From Mesorhizobium wenxiniae (GTDB lineage: Bacteria > Pseudomonadota > Alphaproteobacteria > Rhizobiales > Rhizobiaceae): a DNA stretch of 64,000 bases. The position numbers and the translations under genes were made by a program. The notes under the pieces were generated by a model. The model was not told the DNA's origin. It saw only the letters and a program-made list of their open reading frames with translations, and made no database searches. Below, piece after piece: positions 17,728 to 25,968 of the stretch. Where the stretch lies: assembly GCF_002284535.1 (NCBI RefSeq), contig NZ_NPKH01000025.1, forward strand, positions 121,781-185,780, given 5' to 3'. How positions within the stretch are numbered: position 1 is the first letter of the stretch; each line of letters begins with the position of its first letter.

Positions 17728-19287
17728 ATGAACGCCGCCGCCATCAACGACATCGCCGCTCGCCATCCGGACGCGTTCCGACGCTCCCTGTGGAAGCGCT
17801 ACGCCGTCCCGATCGGCATCCTTCTCTGCATTCTCTACACCTTCTATTGCGCGTGGTTCTTCTCGATCGCCACCGTGCTCGAAAAGGCGAACTGGAACCT
17901 TGCCGGGGCTTATCTCGCCGACTGGGTGTCTTACGAAATACGGCCCGACATCGAGTTCAAAGATGACTATCTGACGATCGACTACTCCCGCTTTTCCAAA
18001 CTGGGATCCAATCCAGATCCCGACTGGGTGGTCAAGCAGATGGCCGTCATCGAGCGGCGGGTCGACGCAGCGCCGGCACCGGCGATCGCGACCAACAAGT
18101 CATCGCAGGATTCGTTCATGGCGCCCGGCGCGCCGACCGCCGAGAACCCGGCCGCCCCGTTGGGCCAATCCGCTCCGGCTGCACCTGAAACGGTGCGCGA
18201 AAACGCCGTTGTGGCGGCGACTGTCACCCTTGGCAATGGCCGGATCGCCATCACGCCAAACCTCGTCACCGTGACGCGCGGCGCCGAAAGCGTCATCTTC
18301 GATATTGCCAAGGACAGTTCTGTCACGCCCCGCACACCGCTGCCCGACTGGATCGAGCAACGCAGGCCAGGCTCGACAGCCTACGTCTCGTTCGACTTTC
18401 TCGGTCGCGCCGAAGTGCAAAATGACGAAGTCGTCGCCTGGAGACGTTTCTTCGGCTGGGCCAATTTCGTCTTTGACACGAACTCGCCATTCTGGGGAAA
18501 GCCGTTCGGCGAGGTCGCTTCACTGATCGTCTCCGGGGCCCGCATCGACCCGTCACGGTCAAACGCAGCGCTCGCCTGGGACAACATCCTCAACAACGCC
18601 GAGTGGCAGCATGGAGACGTCTGGCTGAAACTCTTGCAAACCATCGTCATGGCTTTTGTCGGCACGGTGCTGGCCTCGATCGTCGCCTTTCCGCTCGCCT
18701 TCCTGGCTGCACGCAACGTCACGCCGAGCCGGATCGCCAACCAGGTGACAAAACGCTTCTTCGATTTCCTGCGGTCAGTCGACATGCTGATCTGGGCGCT
18801 GTTCTTCACCCGCGGCTTCGGTCCGGGACCGCTGGCCGGCATGTCGGCCATCTTCTTCACCGACACCGGAACCCTCGGCAAACTCTACTCCGAGGCGCTG
18901 GAAAACATCGACGACAAGCAGCGCGAGGGCATCCGCTCGGTTGGCGCCACGCCCGCAATGGTGCAGCGCTACGGCGTGCTGCCGCAGGTTCTGCCGGTAT
19001 TCCTTAGCCAATCGCTCTATTTCTGGGAATCGAACACCCGGTCAGCGACGATCATAGGGGCTGTCGGCGCCGGCGGCATCGGTCTGAAATTGTGGGAGGC
19101 CATGCGCACCAATACCAATTGGGCCAATGTTTTCTACATGGTTGTGCTGATTCTGCTCGTCGTCTTCATCTTCGACAACATCTCCAGCTATCTACGCCGC
19201 AAACTGATGGGGACAGTCGGAAACGGCAATGACGAGCGGCGCGAGCGCGCGCCCGCCGGCCTGCCGCCGGCGGCTCAGATCGCCTGA
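17728..19287 (+). CDS. phnE: Phosphonate ABC transporter permease PhnE2 with long periplasmic insert
   Basis: 519 aa, much longer than a typical PhnE (about 260-300). One helix at 26-50 is followed by about 240 extra residues before the permease domain begins near residue 298. The insert holds an Ala/Pro-rich low-complexity stretch (about 113-157) and a folded-looking part (about 165-275). The permease part has the EAA loop EGIRSVGATPAMVQRYGVLPQVLP and GAVGAGGIGLKLWEA. It pairs with PhnE1. It ends 19 bp from the convergent gene at 19307. Confidence 0.88.
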   Translation: MNAAAINDIAARHPDAFRRSLWKRYAVPIGILLCILYTFYCAWFFSIATVLEKANWNLAGAYLADWVSYEIRPDIEFKDDYLTIDYSRFSKLGSNPDPDWVVKQMAVIERRVDAAPAPAIATNKSSQDSFMAPGAPTAENPAAPLGQSAPAAPETVRENAVVAATVTLGNGRIAITPNLVTVTRGAESVIFDIAKDSSVTPRTPLPDWIEQRRPGSTAYVSFDFLGRAEVQNDEVVAWRRFFGWANFVFDTNSPFWGKPFGEVASLIVSGARIDPSRSNAALAWDNILNNAEWQHGDVWLKLLQTIVMAFVGTVLASIVAFPLAFLAARNVTPSRIANQVTKRFFDFLRSVDMLIWALFFTRGFGPGPLAGMSAIFFTDTGTLGKLYSEALENIDDKQREGIRSVGATPAMVQRYGVLPQVLPVFLSQSLYFWESNTRSATIIGAVGAGGIGLKLWEAMRTNTNWANVFYMVVLILLVVFIFDNISSYLRRKLMGTVGNGNDERRERAPAGLPPAAQIA

Positions 19288-19306
19288 GAGGAAGCTCGGC
19301 TGCGTC

Positions 19307-20161
19307 CTAAGCATCAGCCTTTTTCCAGCCACTCCTGATATGCTTGTAACCGTCGCGGTAGACGACTTCCGGGCTTTCCGAAAAATCGCGCCAGACCTTG
19401 GTTGCCGCCGCCAAATCCTTCAGCGAGCGGCCGAAGGCCTCGATCGTCAGCCAGTCGTCATAGCCACTCTTGCGGATGGCCGAAAACGTCTCCTTCCACC
19501 GAATGTGGCCGCGCCCAGGTACGCCGCGATCATTCTCCGAAATATGGATATGGACGACATTCTTGTGGTTGCGCGTATAGGCGCCGATCGGGTCGGCCTC
19601 CTCGATATTGGCGTGGAACGTGTCGTACATCGCCTTGATATGCGGCCGGTCGATAGCGTCGATATGCTCGGACAGATCGTCCATCGTGTTCAGCAGGTAG
19701 CACTCGAAGCGGTTGAGCGCCTCCAGCCCGATGGTGACGTTCCTCTTGCCGGCATGGTCGCCGATGGCGCGTTGCGAGGCAACGGAGCGCTTCTTCTCCG
19801 CCGCCGTCGGCCCACTGCCGGAGAAGGCGCCCAGTGTCGAATGCAACGGGCCGCTCAGCGTTTTGGCGCCGAGCGCAGCCGAGCAGTCGATCGCCCACTT
19901 CATATAGTCGATGCCGGCCTTGCGCGTTGAACCATCGGCCGAGATCAAGTTCAGCGCCGGATCGCCCATCGCTGAAACGGCGGTGCGCTCCAGCCCGATG
20001 CGGTCGAGCAGTTCGCCAAGTTTTGTGTAGTCGTCCGGCGTGCCGGCAAAGATCGGTATCTCGACGCCATCGAAGCCGGTCGCCTTGATATCCCTAAGCA
20101 GTGGCTCGTGTTTCTTCGACACGGCCGTCGTCCACAAAAACATGCACATGCCGATTTTCAT
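19307..20161 (-). CDS. TIM-barrel sugar isomerase/epimerase (AP-endonuclease 2 family)
   Basis: 284 aa xylose-isomerase-like TIM barrel. The opening MKIGMCMFLWT is typical of D-tagatose/psicose 3-epimerase-like proteins. Putative metal ligands fall in GLEALNRFECYLLNT (Glu), MYDTFHANIEE (Asp, His), VHIHISENDRG (His) and WLTIEAFG (Glu). Start chosen at the ATG at 20161 with GGAGGGG just upstream. It is separated from the next minus-strand gene by a repeat-like spacer. Part of the 19-27 kb sugar cluster; substrate unknown. Confidence 0.82.
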   Translation of the reverse strand: MKIGMCMFLWTTAVSKKHEPLLRDIKATGFDGVEIPIFAGTPDDYTKLGELLDRIGLERTAVSAMGDPALNLISADGSTRKAGIDYMKWAIDCSAALGAKTLSGPLHSTLGAFSGSGPTAAEKKRSVASQRAIGDHAGKRNVTIGLEALNRFECYLLNTMDDLSEHIDAIDRPHIKAMYDTFHANIEEADPIGAYTRNHKNVVHIHISENDRGVPGRGHIRWKETFSAIRKSGYDDWLTIEAFGRSLKDLAAATKVWRDFSESPEVVYRDGYKHIRSGWKKADA

Positions 20162-20209
20162 CGACGCCCCTCCCATCATTGCGCAATCCACAGGGGTGTT
20201 GAGATTCAG

Positions 20210-20300
20210 GTTAGGCCGAGCCGAAAATGGTAGTTTCCGAGAACCGGAGCGGAGCGTACTTTTCGTACGTGAGTACCGGAAGCGCATGAAACTGCCGTTT
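20210..20300. repeat. Hairpin-rich intergenic stretch, probable dispersed repeat
   Basis: The core is CGTAC at 20255-20259, a TTTTC loop and GTACG at 20265-20269, embedded in CCGGAGCGGAG / GTGAGTACCGG. The layout resembles short dispersed palindromic elements of rhizobial genomes. No second copy was found in this window, so the repeat label rests on resemblance. Confidence 0.35.
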
Positions 20301-20334
20301 GCAGGCCGGCATCACCTGAAGATCAGCACCCCGA

Positions 20335-21522
20335 TCAGAGCTTCGTCCAGGCCCCGTTCTTCCTCGACGACTTCACGCAGGCTTCGATGAAGGCCATGCC
20401 TTCGACCCCGTCCTGGATGGTCGGGAAGATAACTTCCTTAGCCGGCTTGCCGCCTTTGCGGCGCGCCGCGCGGATGGCGCGGGCCGCCTCCTGGTAGATG
20501 TTGGCGAAGCCTTCGAGATAGCCTTCCGGATGGCCTGACGGAACCCGGCTGACGCGCCCGGCGACGGGAAGCGCGCCAGCGCCGTTCCGGGTGATCAACT
20601 GCTTCGGCTGGCCGAACGGCGTGTACCAGAGATAGTTCGGGTCGGCCTGCACCCATTCAAGTCCGCCCTTCGAGCCGTAGATGCGCAGCTTCAGCCCGTT
20701 CTCGTGGCCGGGCGCCACCTGGCTCGCCCAGATCATGCCCTTGGCCGGGTGCGACTTGCCGACCGGTTTGAAGCGCAGCATCACGTTGACATTGTCGTCG
20801 AGTTGCCGCCCCGGCACGAAGGCGTCGAGATCGGCGGAAAGTGAATCGAGCTCCAGCCCGCAGACGAAGCGCGCGAGATTGTAGGCATGCGTGCCGATGT
20901 CGCCCAGCGCACCGCCGGCACCCGCCTGCTTGGGGTCGGAGCGCCAGGCCGCCTGCTTCTGGCCGGTAGCGGCGAGGTCCTCGGTTAGCCAGTCCTGCGG
21001 ATATTCAGACTGCACGATGCGGATGTCGCCGAGCTGCCCCTTGGCTACCATCTCGCGCGCCTGCCGTACCATCGGATAGGCGGTGTAGTTATGCGTCAGC
21101 ACGAACACTTTGCCGGTCTTTTCGACTAGTGCCGCCAGCTTCTTTGCCTCGGCCAGTGTCGTCGCCAGCGGCTTGTCGCAGATGACATGGATGCCTGCCT
21201 CGAGAAAAGCCTTCGCCGCCGGCACATGGACATTGTTGGGCGTGACGATGGCCACCGCCTCGATGCCGTCCGGCCGCTTGGCCTCGGCCTTGGCCATCTC
21301 GGCGAACGAGCTGTAGCTGCGCGCCGGATCGAGCCCGAGTTCCTCGGCCGATGCCTTGGCACGCGCCGGGTCGGACGACAGGGCACCTGCGACTAACACG
21401 AACTCATTGTCCATGCGCGCCGCGATCCGGTGCACGGCACCGATGAAGGCGCCTTGCCCGCCGCCGACCATGCCGTAGCGGATCGGGCCGCCTCCCGTTT
21501 CCGATTTCGATGCGCCGACCAT
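20335..21522 (-). CDS. Gfo/Idh/MocA-family NAD(P)-dependent sugar dehydrogenase
   Basis: 395 aa. The N-terminal Rossmann fold contains YGMVGGGQGAFIGAVH, and the family hallmark EKP motif appears as DKPLATT. The C-terminal part is the mixed sheet domain (GDIGTHAYNLARFVCG supplies a conserved Asp/His). Such enzymes oxidise inositols, glucosides or other sugars to keto forms. Start is the ATG at 21522 with GAGGGAGAAAATC upstream. It is followed and preceded by TIM-barrel isomerase genes, the usual partnership for inositol- or glycoside-type oxidation and isomerisation. Exact substrate unknown. Confidence 0.87.
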   Translation of the reverse strand: MVGASKSETGGGPIRYGMVGGGQGAFIGAVHRIAARMDNEFVLVAGALSSDPARAKASAEELGLDPARSYSSFAEMAKAEAKRPDGIEAVAIVTPNNVHVPAAKAFLEAGIHVICDKPLATTLAEAKKLAALVEKTGKVFVLTHNYTAYPMVRQAREMVAKGQLGDIRIVQSEYPQDWLTEDLAATGQKQAAWRSDPKQAGAGGALGDIGTHAYNLARFVCGLELDSLSADLDAFVPGRQLDDNVNVMLRFKPVGKSHPAKGMIWASQVAPGHENGLKLRIYGSKGGLEWVQADPNYLWYTPFGQPKQLITRNGAGALPVAGRVSRVPSGHPEGYLEGFANIYQEAARAIRAARRKGGKPAKEVIFPTIQDGVEGMAFIEACVKSSRKNGAWTKL

Positions 21523-21545
21523 GATTTTCTCCCTCGTCTGAAATA

Positions 21546-21672
21546 CCCCTCCCGCCTTGAGGGGAGGGTGGCCCGAAGGGCCGGGAGGGGTCGGTTCATG
21601 CCGAGCTCTACGCCCAGCGACCCCACCCCCCGATCCGCTGCGCGGATCGACCCTCCCCTCGAGGGGGAGGGG
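21546..21672. repeat. Palindromic intergenic repeat element
   Basis: Three nested hairpins: CCCTCCC (21547-21553) with GGGAGGG (21562-21568), GATCCGC/GCGGATC (21632-21648) and a terminal CCCTCCCC / GGGGAGGG. The whole gap between two minus-strand genes is made of this element. It is a typical short palindromic element and may act as an mRNA processing or termination site. Confidence 0.6.
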
Positions 21673-21680
21673 AAAAAGCG

Positions 21681-22736
21681 CTAGATTCCCATCATGGCGC
21701 GCAGCGACTTTTTGTCGGTCGCGCCGCCGGCGAAATCGTCGAATGCCTTTTCCGTCACCCTGATGATGTGATGCTGGATGAAGGGAGCGCCTTCGGCCGC
21801 GCCATCCTCGGGGTGCTTCAGGCAGCATTCCCATTCCAGCACCGCCCATGAATCGTAGTCATATTGGGCGAGTTTGGAGAAGATGCCGCCGAAATCCACC
21901 TGTCCGTCGCCGAGCGAGCGGAAACGCCCGGCCCGGTTCGTCCAGCTCTGATAACCGGAATAGACGCCTTGCCGGCCGGTCGGATTGAACTCGGCATCCT
22001 TGGCGTGGAACGCCTTGATCCGCTCGTGATAGATGTCGATGAATTCGAGATAGTCGAGCTGCTGCAGCAGGAAATGCGACGGGTCGTAATTGATGTTGCA
22101 GCGCTTGTGGCCGCCCACCGCGTCGAGGAACATCTCGAAGGTCGCACCGTCGAAGACGTCCTCGCCCGGATGGATTTCGTAACCGACGTCGACGCCATTG
22201 TCCTCATAGACGTCGAGGATCGGCTTCCAGCGTTTTCCCAGTTCGGAAAATGCTTCCTCGATCAATCCCGCCGGCCGTTGCGGCCAAGGATAAAGGTAGG
22301 GGAAAGCCAACGCTCCGCAAAACGACACCGACGCCTTAAGCCCGAGATTCTTCGAAGCCTTGGCGCCAAACTTCATCTGTTCGACCGCCCATTGCTGCCT
22401 GGCTTTAGGATTATTGTGCAACGCAGGCGGCGCGAAGCCATCGAACTGCGCGTCATAGGCCGGATGCACCGCCACCAACTGTCCCTGCAGATGCGTCGAC
22501 AGCTCGGTGATCTCAACGCCCGCCTCGGTGCAGATGCCCTTCACTTCGTCGCAATAGGCCTGGGAAGACGCCGCCTTCTCGAGGTCGAACAGCCGGCTGT
22601 CCCAGGTCGGGATCTGCACGCCCTTGTAGCCCAGCCCGGCCGCCCATTTGGTTATCGCCGGCAGCGAATTGAACGGTGCGGCATCGCCTGCGAACTGCGC
22701 CAGAAATAGCCCAGGACCCTTCATTGTCGACGGCAT
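21681..22736 (-). CDS. TIM-barrel sugar phosphate isomerase/epimerase family protein
   Basis: 351 aa, longer than the other two barrels in the cluster. Key segments are GYKGVQIPTWD, STHLQGQLVAVHPAYD, VGYEIHPGEDVFDG (Glu/His), NINYDPSHFLLQQLDY (Asp, His), IKAFHAKDAEF (His, Asp) and WAVLEWECC (Glu), the expected metal ligands of the family. Start placed at the ATG at 22736, which has AGGAAGG six bases upstream, rather than at 22742. It is divergent from the gene at 23135 across a region bearing FadR-type operators. Confidence 0.82.
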   Translation of the reverse strand: MPSTMKGPGLFLAQFAGDAAPFNSLPAITKWAAGLGYKGVQIPTWDSRLFDLEKAASSQAYCDEVKGICTEAGVEITELSTHLQGQLVAVHPAYDAQFDGFAPPALHNNPKARQQWAVEQMKFGAKASKNLGLKASVSFCGALAFPYLYPWPQRPAGLIEEAFSELGKRWKPILDVYEDNGVDVGYEIHPGEDVFDGATFEMFLDAVGGHKRCNINYDPSHFLLQQLDYLEFIDIYHERIKAFHAKDAEFNPTGRQGVYSGYQSWTNRAGRFRSLGDGQVDFGGIFSKLAQYDYDSWAVLEWECCLKHPEDGAAEGAPFIQHHIIRVTEKAFDDFAGGATDKKSLRAMMGI

Positions 22737-23134
22737 CGGCATCCTTCCTAATTATCCACGACCAAGCATAGCGCCGATTGAAAGCAGGGCCAGCCTCTTT
22801 GGTCTTTTCTCGACAGGCGCTAGTACGCACCGCCATTCTGGTATTACCAAATATGGTCATTTGGTCAAGCGGTGCCATTCGCAACCAGCGCTGCGAAAAT
22901 TGCCGGGCAGCGGACTAATACGCCAGTTTTATCAATGAAATAATCATGGGCCGGGGCTGCCTTGTAGGATTTCTTGCCGTCCAGATGAAATTGCTGTAGA
23001 CCTCTTTTCACGCCCAATTGGTCGAACCAGTTTACGACAAATACTGGAGCGCCTTGGGGAGGAATCATGCAACGCACTCTGGTGGAGTGCGTCGCAGGCG
23101 AACTGTTACAGGCGAATTCTGGGAAGGACAGACC
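22737..23134. promoter_or_regulatory. Divergent promoter region with two FadR-type operators
   Basis: This 398-bp gap holds TGGTATTACCA at 22839-22849 and TGGTCGAACCA at 23019-23029. Both are perfect TGGT-N3-ACCA palindromes, the core recognised by FadR-subfamily GntR regulators such as E. coli FadR. They are 180 bp apart and flank the divergent start region. The FCD-type GntR encoded at 25251, in the operon that begins here, is the natural candidate to bind them. The identical pair occurs at 38103 and 38279. Confidence 0.7.
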
Positions 23135-24022
23135 ATGCATCTTTCGACGCACAACTGGATGCGGGCGGAACCATTGGAGACGACGCTCAAACGCATCAAG
23201 AAATTCGGCTATGAGTCGATCGAAATTTCCGGCGAGCCCGAGCAATACAACACCGATGAGACGCGCGCGCTCCTGAAGGAGCACGGCATCCGCTGCTGGG
23301 GGGCGGTGACGCTGATGCTGGGCGAGCGCAATCTCGCCGCCAAGGACCAGGGCCAGCGCGAGCGCTCCGTACAGTACGTCAAGGATGTGCTGACGATGGT
23401 GAGCGAACTCGACGGCGAGATCATCACCCTGGTTCCCGCCACCGTCGGCAAGGTGGTGCCGGACGGCACCGAAGAAGAAGAATGGAAATGGGTGGTCGAC
23501 GCCACCAGGGAATGCTTCACCCATGCCAAGAAGGTCGGTGTCAAGATCGCGGTCGAGCCGCTCAACCGTTTCGAGACCTATCTGTTCAACCGTGGCGCCC
23601 AGGCGCTGGCGCTGGCCGATGCAGTCAGCCCCGAATGCGGCGTCTGCCTCGACGCCTACCACATCCACATGGAAGAATTTAACGTCTATGATGCCATCCG
23701 GCAGGTCGGCAAGCGCCTGTTCGACTTCCATGTCGCCGACAACAACCGCTTCGCCGCCGGTCTCGGACAGATCGACTGGCCGAAGATCGTCGGCACGCTG
23801 AAGGAGGTCGGTTACGATGGCGCGCTGACCAACGAGTTCGTCGCCCCCGTCGACCGCACGCCGGCCGCTCCCTATCCCGACATGGTCGAGCGCAATCCGG
23901 TCGACATCTCGCCGGAGCAGCTCAAATTCATTCAGGACCATGGTTCCAGCGTGCTGACGGAAAAGTTCTACACCGATCAGATGCGCATCAACGCTGAAAC
24001 GTTGCTGCCGTTGATCAAGTAG
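23135..24022 (+). CDS. TIM-barrel sugar isomerase/epimerase
   Basis: 295 aa. Opens MHLSTHNWMRAEPLETTLKRIKKFGYESIEISG, then KIAVEPLNRFETYLFN (Glu), GVCLDAYHIHMEEFN (Asp, His), LFDFHVADNNRFAAGLGQIDW (His) and ALTNEFVAPVDR (Glu), the standard metal-binding set of the AP-endonuclease 2 family. Start is the ATG at 23135 behind GGGAAGGACAGACC. First gene of a plus-strand unit with an enolase-superfamily dehydratase, a regulator and a hydroxyacid dehydrogenase. Confidence 0.84.
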   Translation: MHLSTHNWMRAEPLETTLKRIKKFGYESIEISGEPEQYNTDETRALLKEHGIRCWGAVTLMLGERNLAAKDQGQRERSVQYVKDVLTMVSELDGEIITLVPATVGKVVPDGTEEEEWKWVVDATRECFTHAKKVGVKIAVEPLNRFETYLFNRGAQALALADAVSPECGVCLDAYHIHMEEFNVYDAIRQVGKRLFDFHVADNNRFAAGLGQIDWPKIVGTLKEVGYDGALTNEFVAPVDRTPAAPYPDMVERNPVDISPEQLKFIQDHGSSVLTEKFYTDQMRINAETLLPLIK

Positions 24023-24072
24023 TCGGTCCGTTGAGAATGAGCCTTCCGCCCTGACCGGCGGCAAGGCCGGGG

Positions 24073-25248
24073 ATGAACATGCGCATCAAGACGGTCCAAG
24101 CCTGGTGGGTCCGCATACCGATCGAAGCCGCGAAGCAGCACCGCAGCGACTTCGGTCAAGTGACGACATTTGACGCCGCCATCCTGCGCATCGAGACCGA
24201 CGACGGGCTGGTCGGCTGGGGCGAAGGCAAGAATGCTGCCGGCAGCACCGGCAGCTATGGCGCCCTCGTCCACATGCTGAACCACGAGGTCGGCCCGCAG
24301 CTGATCGGCTGCGATCCGGCCGACATCGGGGTGATCTGGGAGATGCTCTACAATGGCGTGCGCCACGACAGTGCCGCGCAAAACGGCCACGCCATGCCGC
24401 AACTGGCGCGGCGCGGCATCAGCGTCGCTGCGATCAGCGCCGTCGACATCGCGTTGTGGGATATTCTGGGCAAGTCGCAGGGGGTTCCAGTCTGGCGGCT
24501 GCTCGGCGGCCGCAAGCTCGACCGCATGCCCGCCTATGCTTCCGGCGGCTGGGCTTCCACCGAGGCGATCGGCGACCAGCTAAAATCCTATATCGCCAAG
24601 GGCGGTTTCAAGGCGCTGAAGATGCGGATCGGCGCGATGGACGGCGCTCCGCATCTTTCCGCCGCCCGCGTGCGCGCCGCAAGACAGGCGCTCGGCCCCG
24701 AGGTTGACCTGATGGTCGATGCGCATGGCACCTATACGGTGGCGGAAGCCAAGCGCTTCATCCATCTCGCCGCCGATCTCGATCTGGCCTGGTTCGAGGA
24801 GCCGGTCATCGCCGACGACAAGCCCGGCATGGCCGAAGTGCGGGCGTCCGGCTCCATCCCTATCGCCACCGGCGAAGGCGAAGCGACGCGCTATGCTTTC
24901 CGCGACCTCGCCACGCTCAAGGCGGCCGATATCTTCCAGCCTGACCCGGCTTTTTGCGGCGGCATCAGCGAGGCGATAAAGATCGGCACCATCGCCAGCG
25001 CCTTCAATCTGCGCTTTGCGCCGCATCTGTGGGCTGGCGCGCCTTGCTTCTTTGCCGGGCTGCATGTCTGCGCTGCTTCGCCGGCTAGCTTTACCATCGA
25101 GTATTCGCTCGGCGCCAACCCGATGATCCACGATCTGATCGAGGAGACTGTCGAAGCAAAGGACGGTATGATGGCGATCCCCGAGAAGCCCGGACTGGGA
25201 TTCACCCTTTCGGAACGGTTCCTGGAGGCGCACGCGCTACGCGGCTGA
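24073..25248 (+). CDS. Mandelate racemase/muconate lactonizing (enolase superfamily) enzyme, probable sugar-acid dehydratase
   Basis: 391 aa. The acid-base residues Lys183 and Arg185 lie in ALKMRIG. Magnesium ligands are Asp216 (VDAHG), Glu242 (WFEEPV) and Glu268 (ATGEGE). The Asp291 (QPDPA) and His318 (FAPHLW) dyad is present. This arrangement is that of mandelate-racemase-like acid-sugar dehydratases, which remove water from an aldonate to give a 2-keto-3-deoxy acid. K-x-R instead of K-x-K also occurs in other members. The stop is two bases from the regulator start, so they share a transcript. Substrate unknown. Confidence 0.88.
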   Translation: MNMRIKTVQAWWVRIPIEAAKQHRSDFGQVTTFDAAILRIETDDGLVGWGEGKNAAGSTGSYGALVHMLNHEVGPQLIGCDPADIGVIWEMLYNGVRHDSAAQNGHAMPQLARRGISVAAISAVDIALWDILGKSQGVPVWRLLGGRKLDRMPAYASGGWASTEAIGDQLKSYIAKGGFKALKMRIGAMDGAPHLSAARVRAARQALGPEVDLMVDAHGTYTVAEAKRFIHLAADLDLAWFEEPVIADDKPGMAEVRASGSIPIATGEGEATRYAFRDLATLKAADIFQPDPAFCGGISEAIKIGTIASAFNLRFAPHLWAGAPCFFAGLHVCAASPASFTIEYSLGANPMIHDLIEETVEAKDGMMAIPEKPGLGFTLSERFLEAHALRG

Positions 25249-25250
25249 TC

Positions 25251-25967
25251 ATGAAAGAAAAGAACCTTCTCGCGGAACTCGCTGCCTATCTGTTCTCCCA
25301 CTCCGACAAGGCGACGGGCCGAACGCCGTCGGAGCGTGAACTGGCGGAGCATTTCGTCGTCAGCCGCGGCCAGATCCGCGAGGCGCTGGCCATCCTCGAA
25401 GCCATGCGCATCGTCGAGCGCCGGGCCAAGTCCGGCATCTACATCGACACCAAGCAGGCCAGCGTCGAGGCGATGGCGCTTTTTGCCAGGGCCGGCCTGC
25501 CGCTTGATCCGATCCAGATCTACGAGACGGTCGAGTTGCGCAAGATCCACGAGATCAAGGCCGCCGAGCTTGCCTGTTCGCGCGCTACCGAGGAAAATTT
25601 CGAGCGGCTGCGCGAAATCCTGAAGGCGTCGGAAGAGCGCATTGCGGCAGGCGAGGGCCTCGCCAAGGAGGACCGCGAATTTCACCTTGAAATCGTGCGG
25701 GCAACCAAGAACAGCGTTTTTCACAACATATGCAGCGTCTATTACATGATGGGCGAGCAACGCCTGCCCATCTATTTCAACGATCCCGAACGCAGCGTGC
25801 GCTCGCATGCCGAGCACATCCAGATCTACGAGGCGCTGCTGCGCCGCGACGGCAATCTCGCCCAGGCGCTGATGAGTGCCCATCTGCAAGGCGCGGAAAG
25901 TTACTGGAAAGGCCTGATCGAAGGCGGCGGGGCAGAACCTCACAGCCCAGCACTCGAACAGGTCTGA
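25251..25967 (+). CDS. FadR-subfamily GntR transcriptional regulator with FCD domain
   Basis: 238 aa. The N-terminal winged helix includes TPSERELAEHFVVSRGQIREAL and RRAKSGIYI. The C-terminal helical FCD domain contains the probable metal-binding residues in DREFHLEIVRA and HAEHIQIYEALLRRD. It lies inside the catabolic operon, two bases behind the dehydratase and one base before the dehydrogenase, which suggests autoregulation. The likely operators are the TGGT-N3-ACCA palindromes at 22839 and 23019, and by identity those at 38103 and 38279. Effector is probably a sugar acid of the pathway. Confidence 0.9.
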   Translation: MKEKNLLAELAAYLFSHSDKATGRTPSERELAEHFVVSRGQIREALAILEAMRIVERRAKSGIYIDTKQASVEAMALFARAGLPLDPIQIYETVELRKIHEIKAAELACSRATEENFERLREILKASEERIAAGEGLAKEDREFHLEIVRATKNSVFHNICSVYYMMGEQRLPIYFNDPERSVRSHAEHIQIYEALLRRDGNLAQALMSAHLQGAESYWKGLIEGGGAEPHSPALEQV

Positions 25968-25968
25968 T

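Noticed and set aside
24600..24630. Lys-x-Arg instead of Lys-x-Lys in the enolase-superfamily enzyme taken as loss of function
   Set aside because: K-x-R occurs in functional members of the mandelate racemase group, and all metal ligands and the His-Asp dyad are intact.
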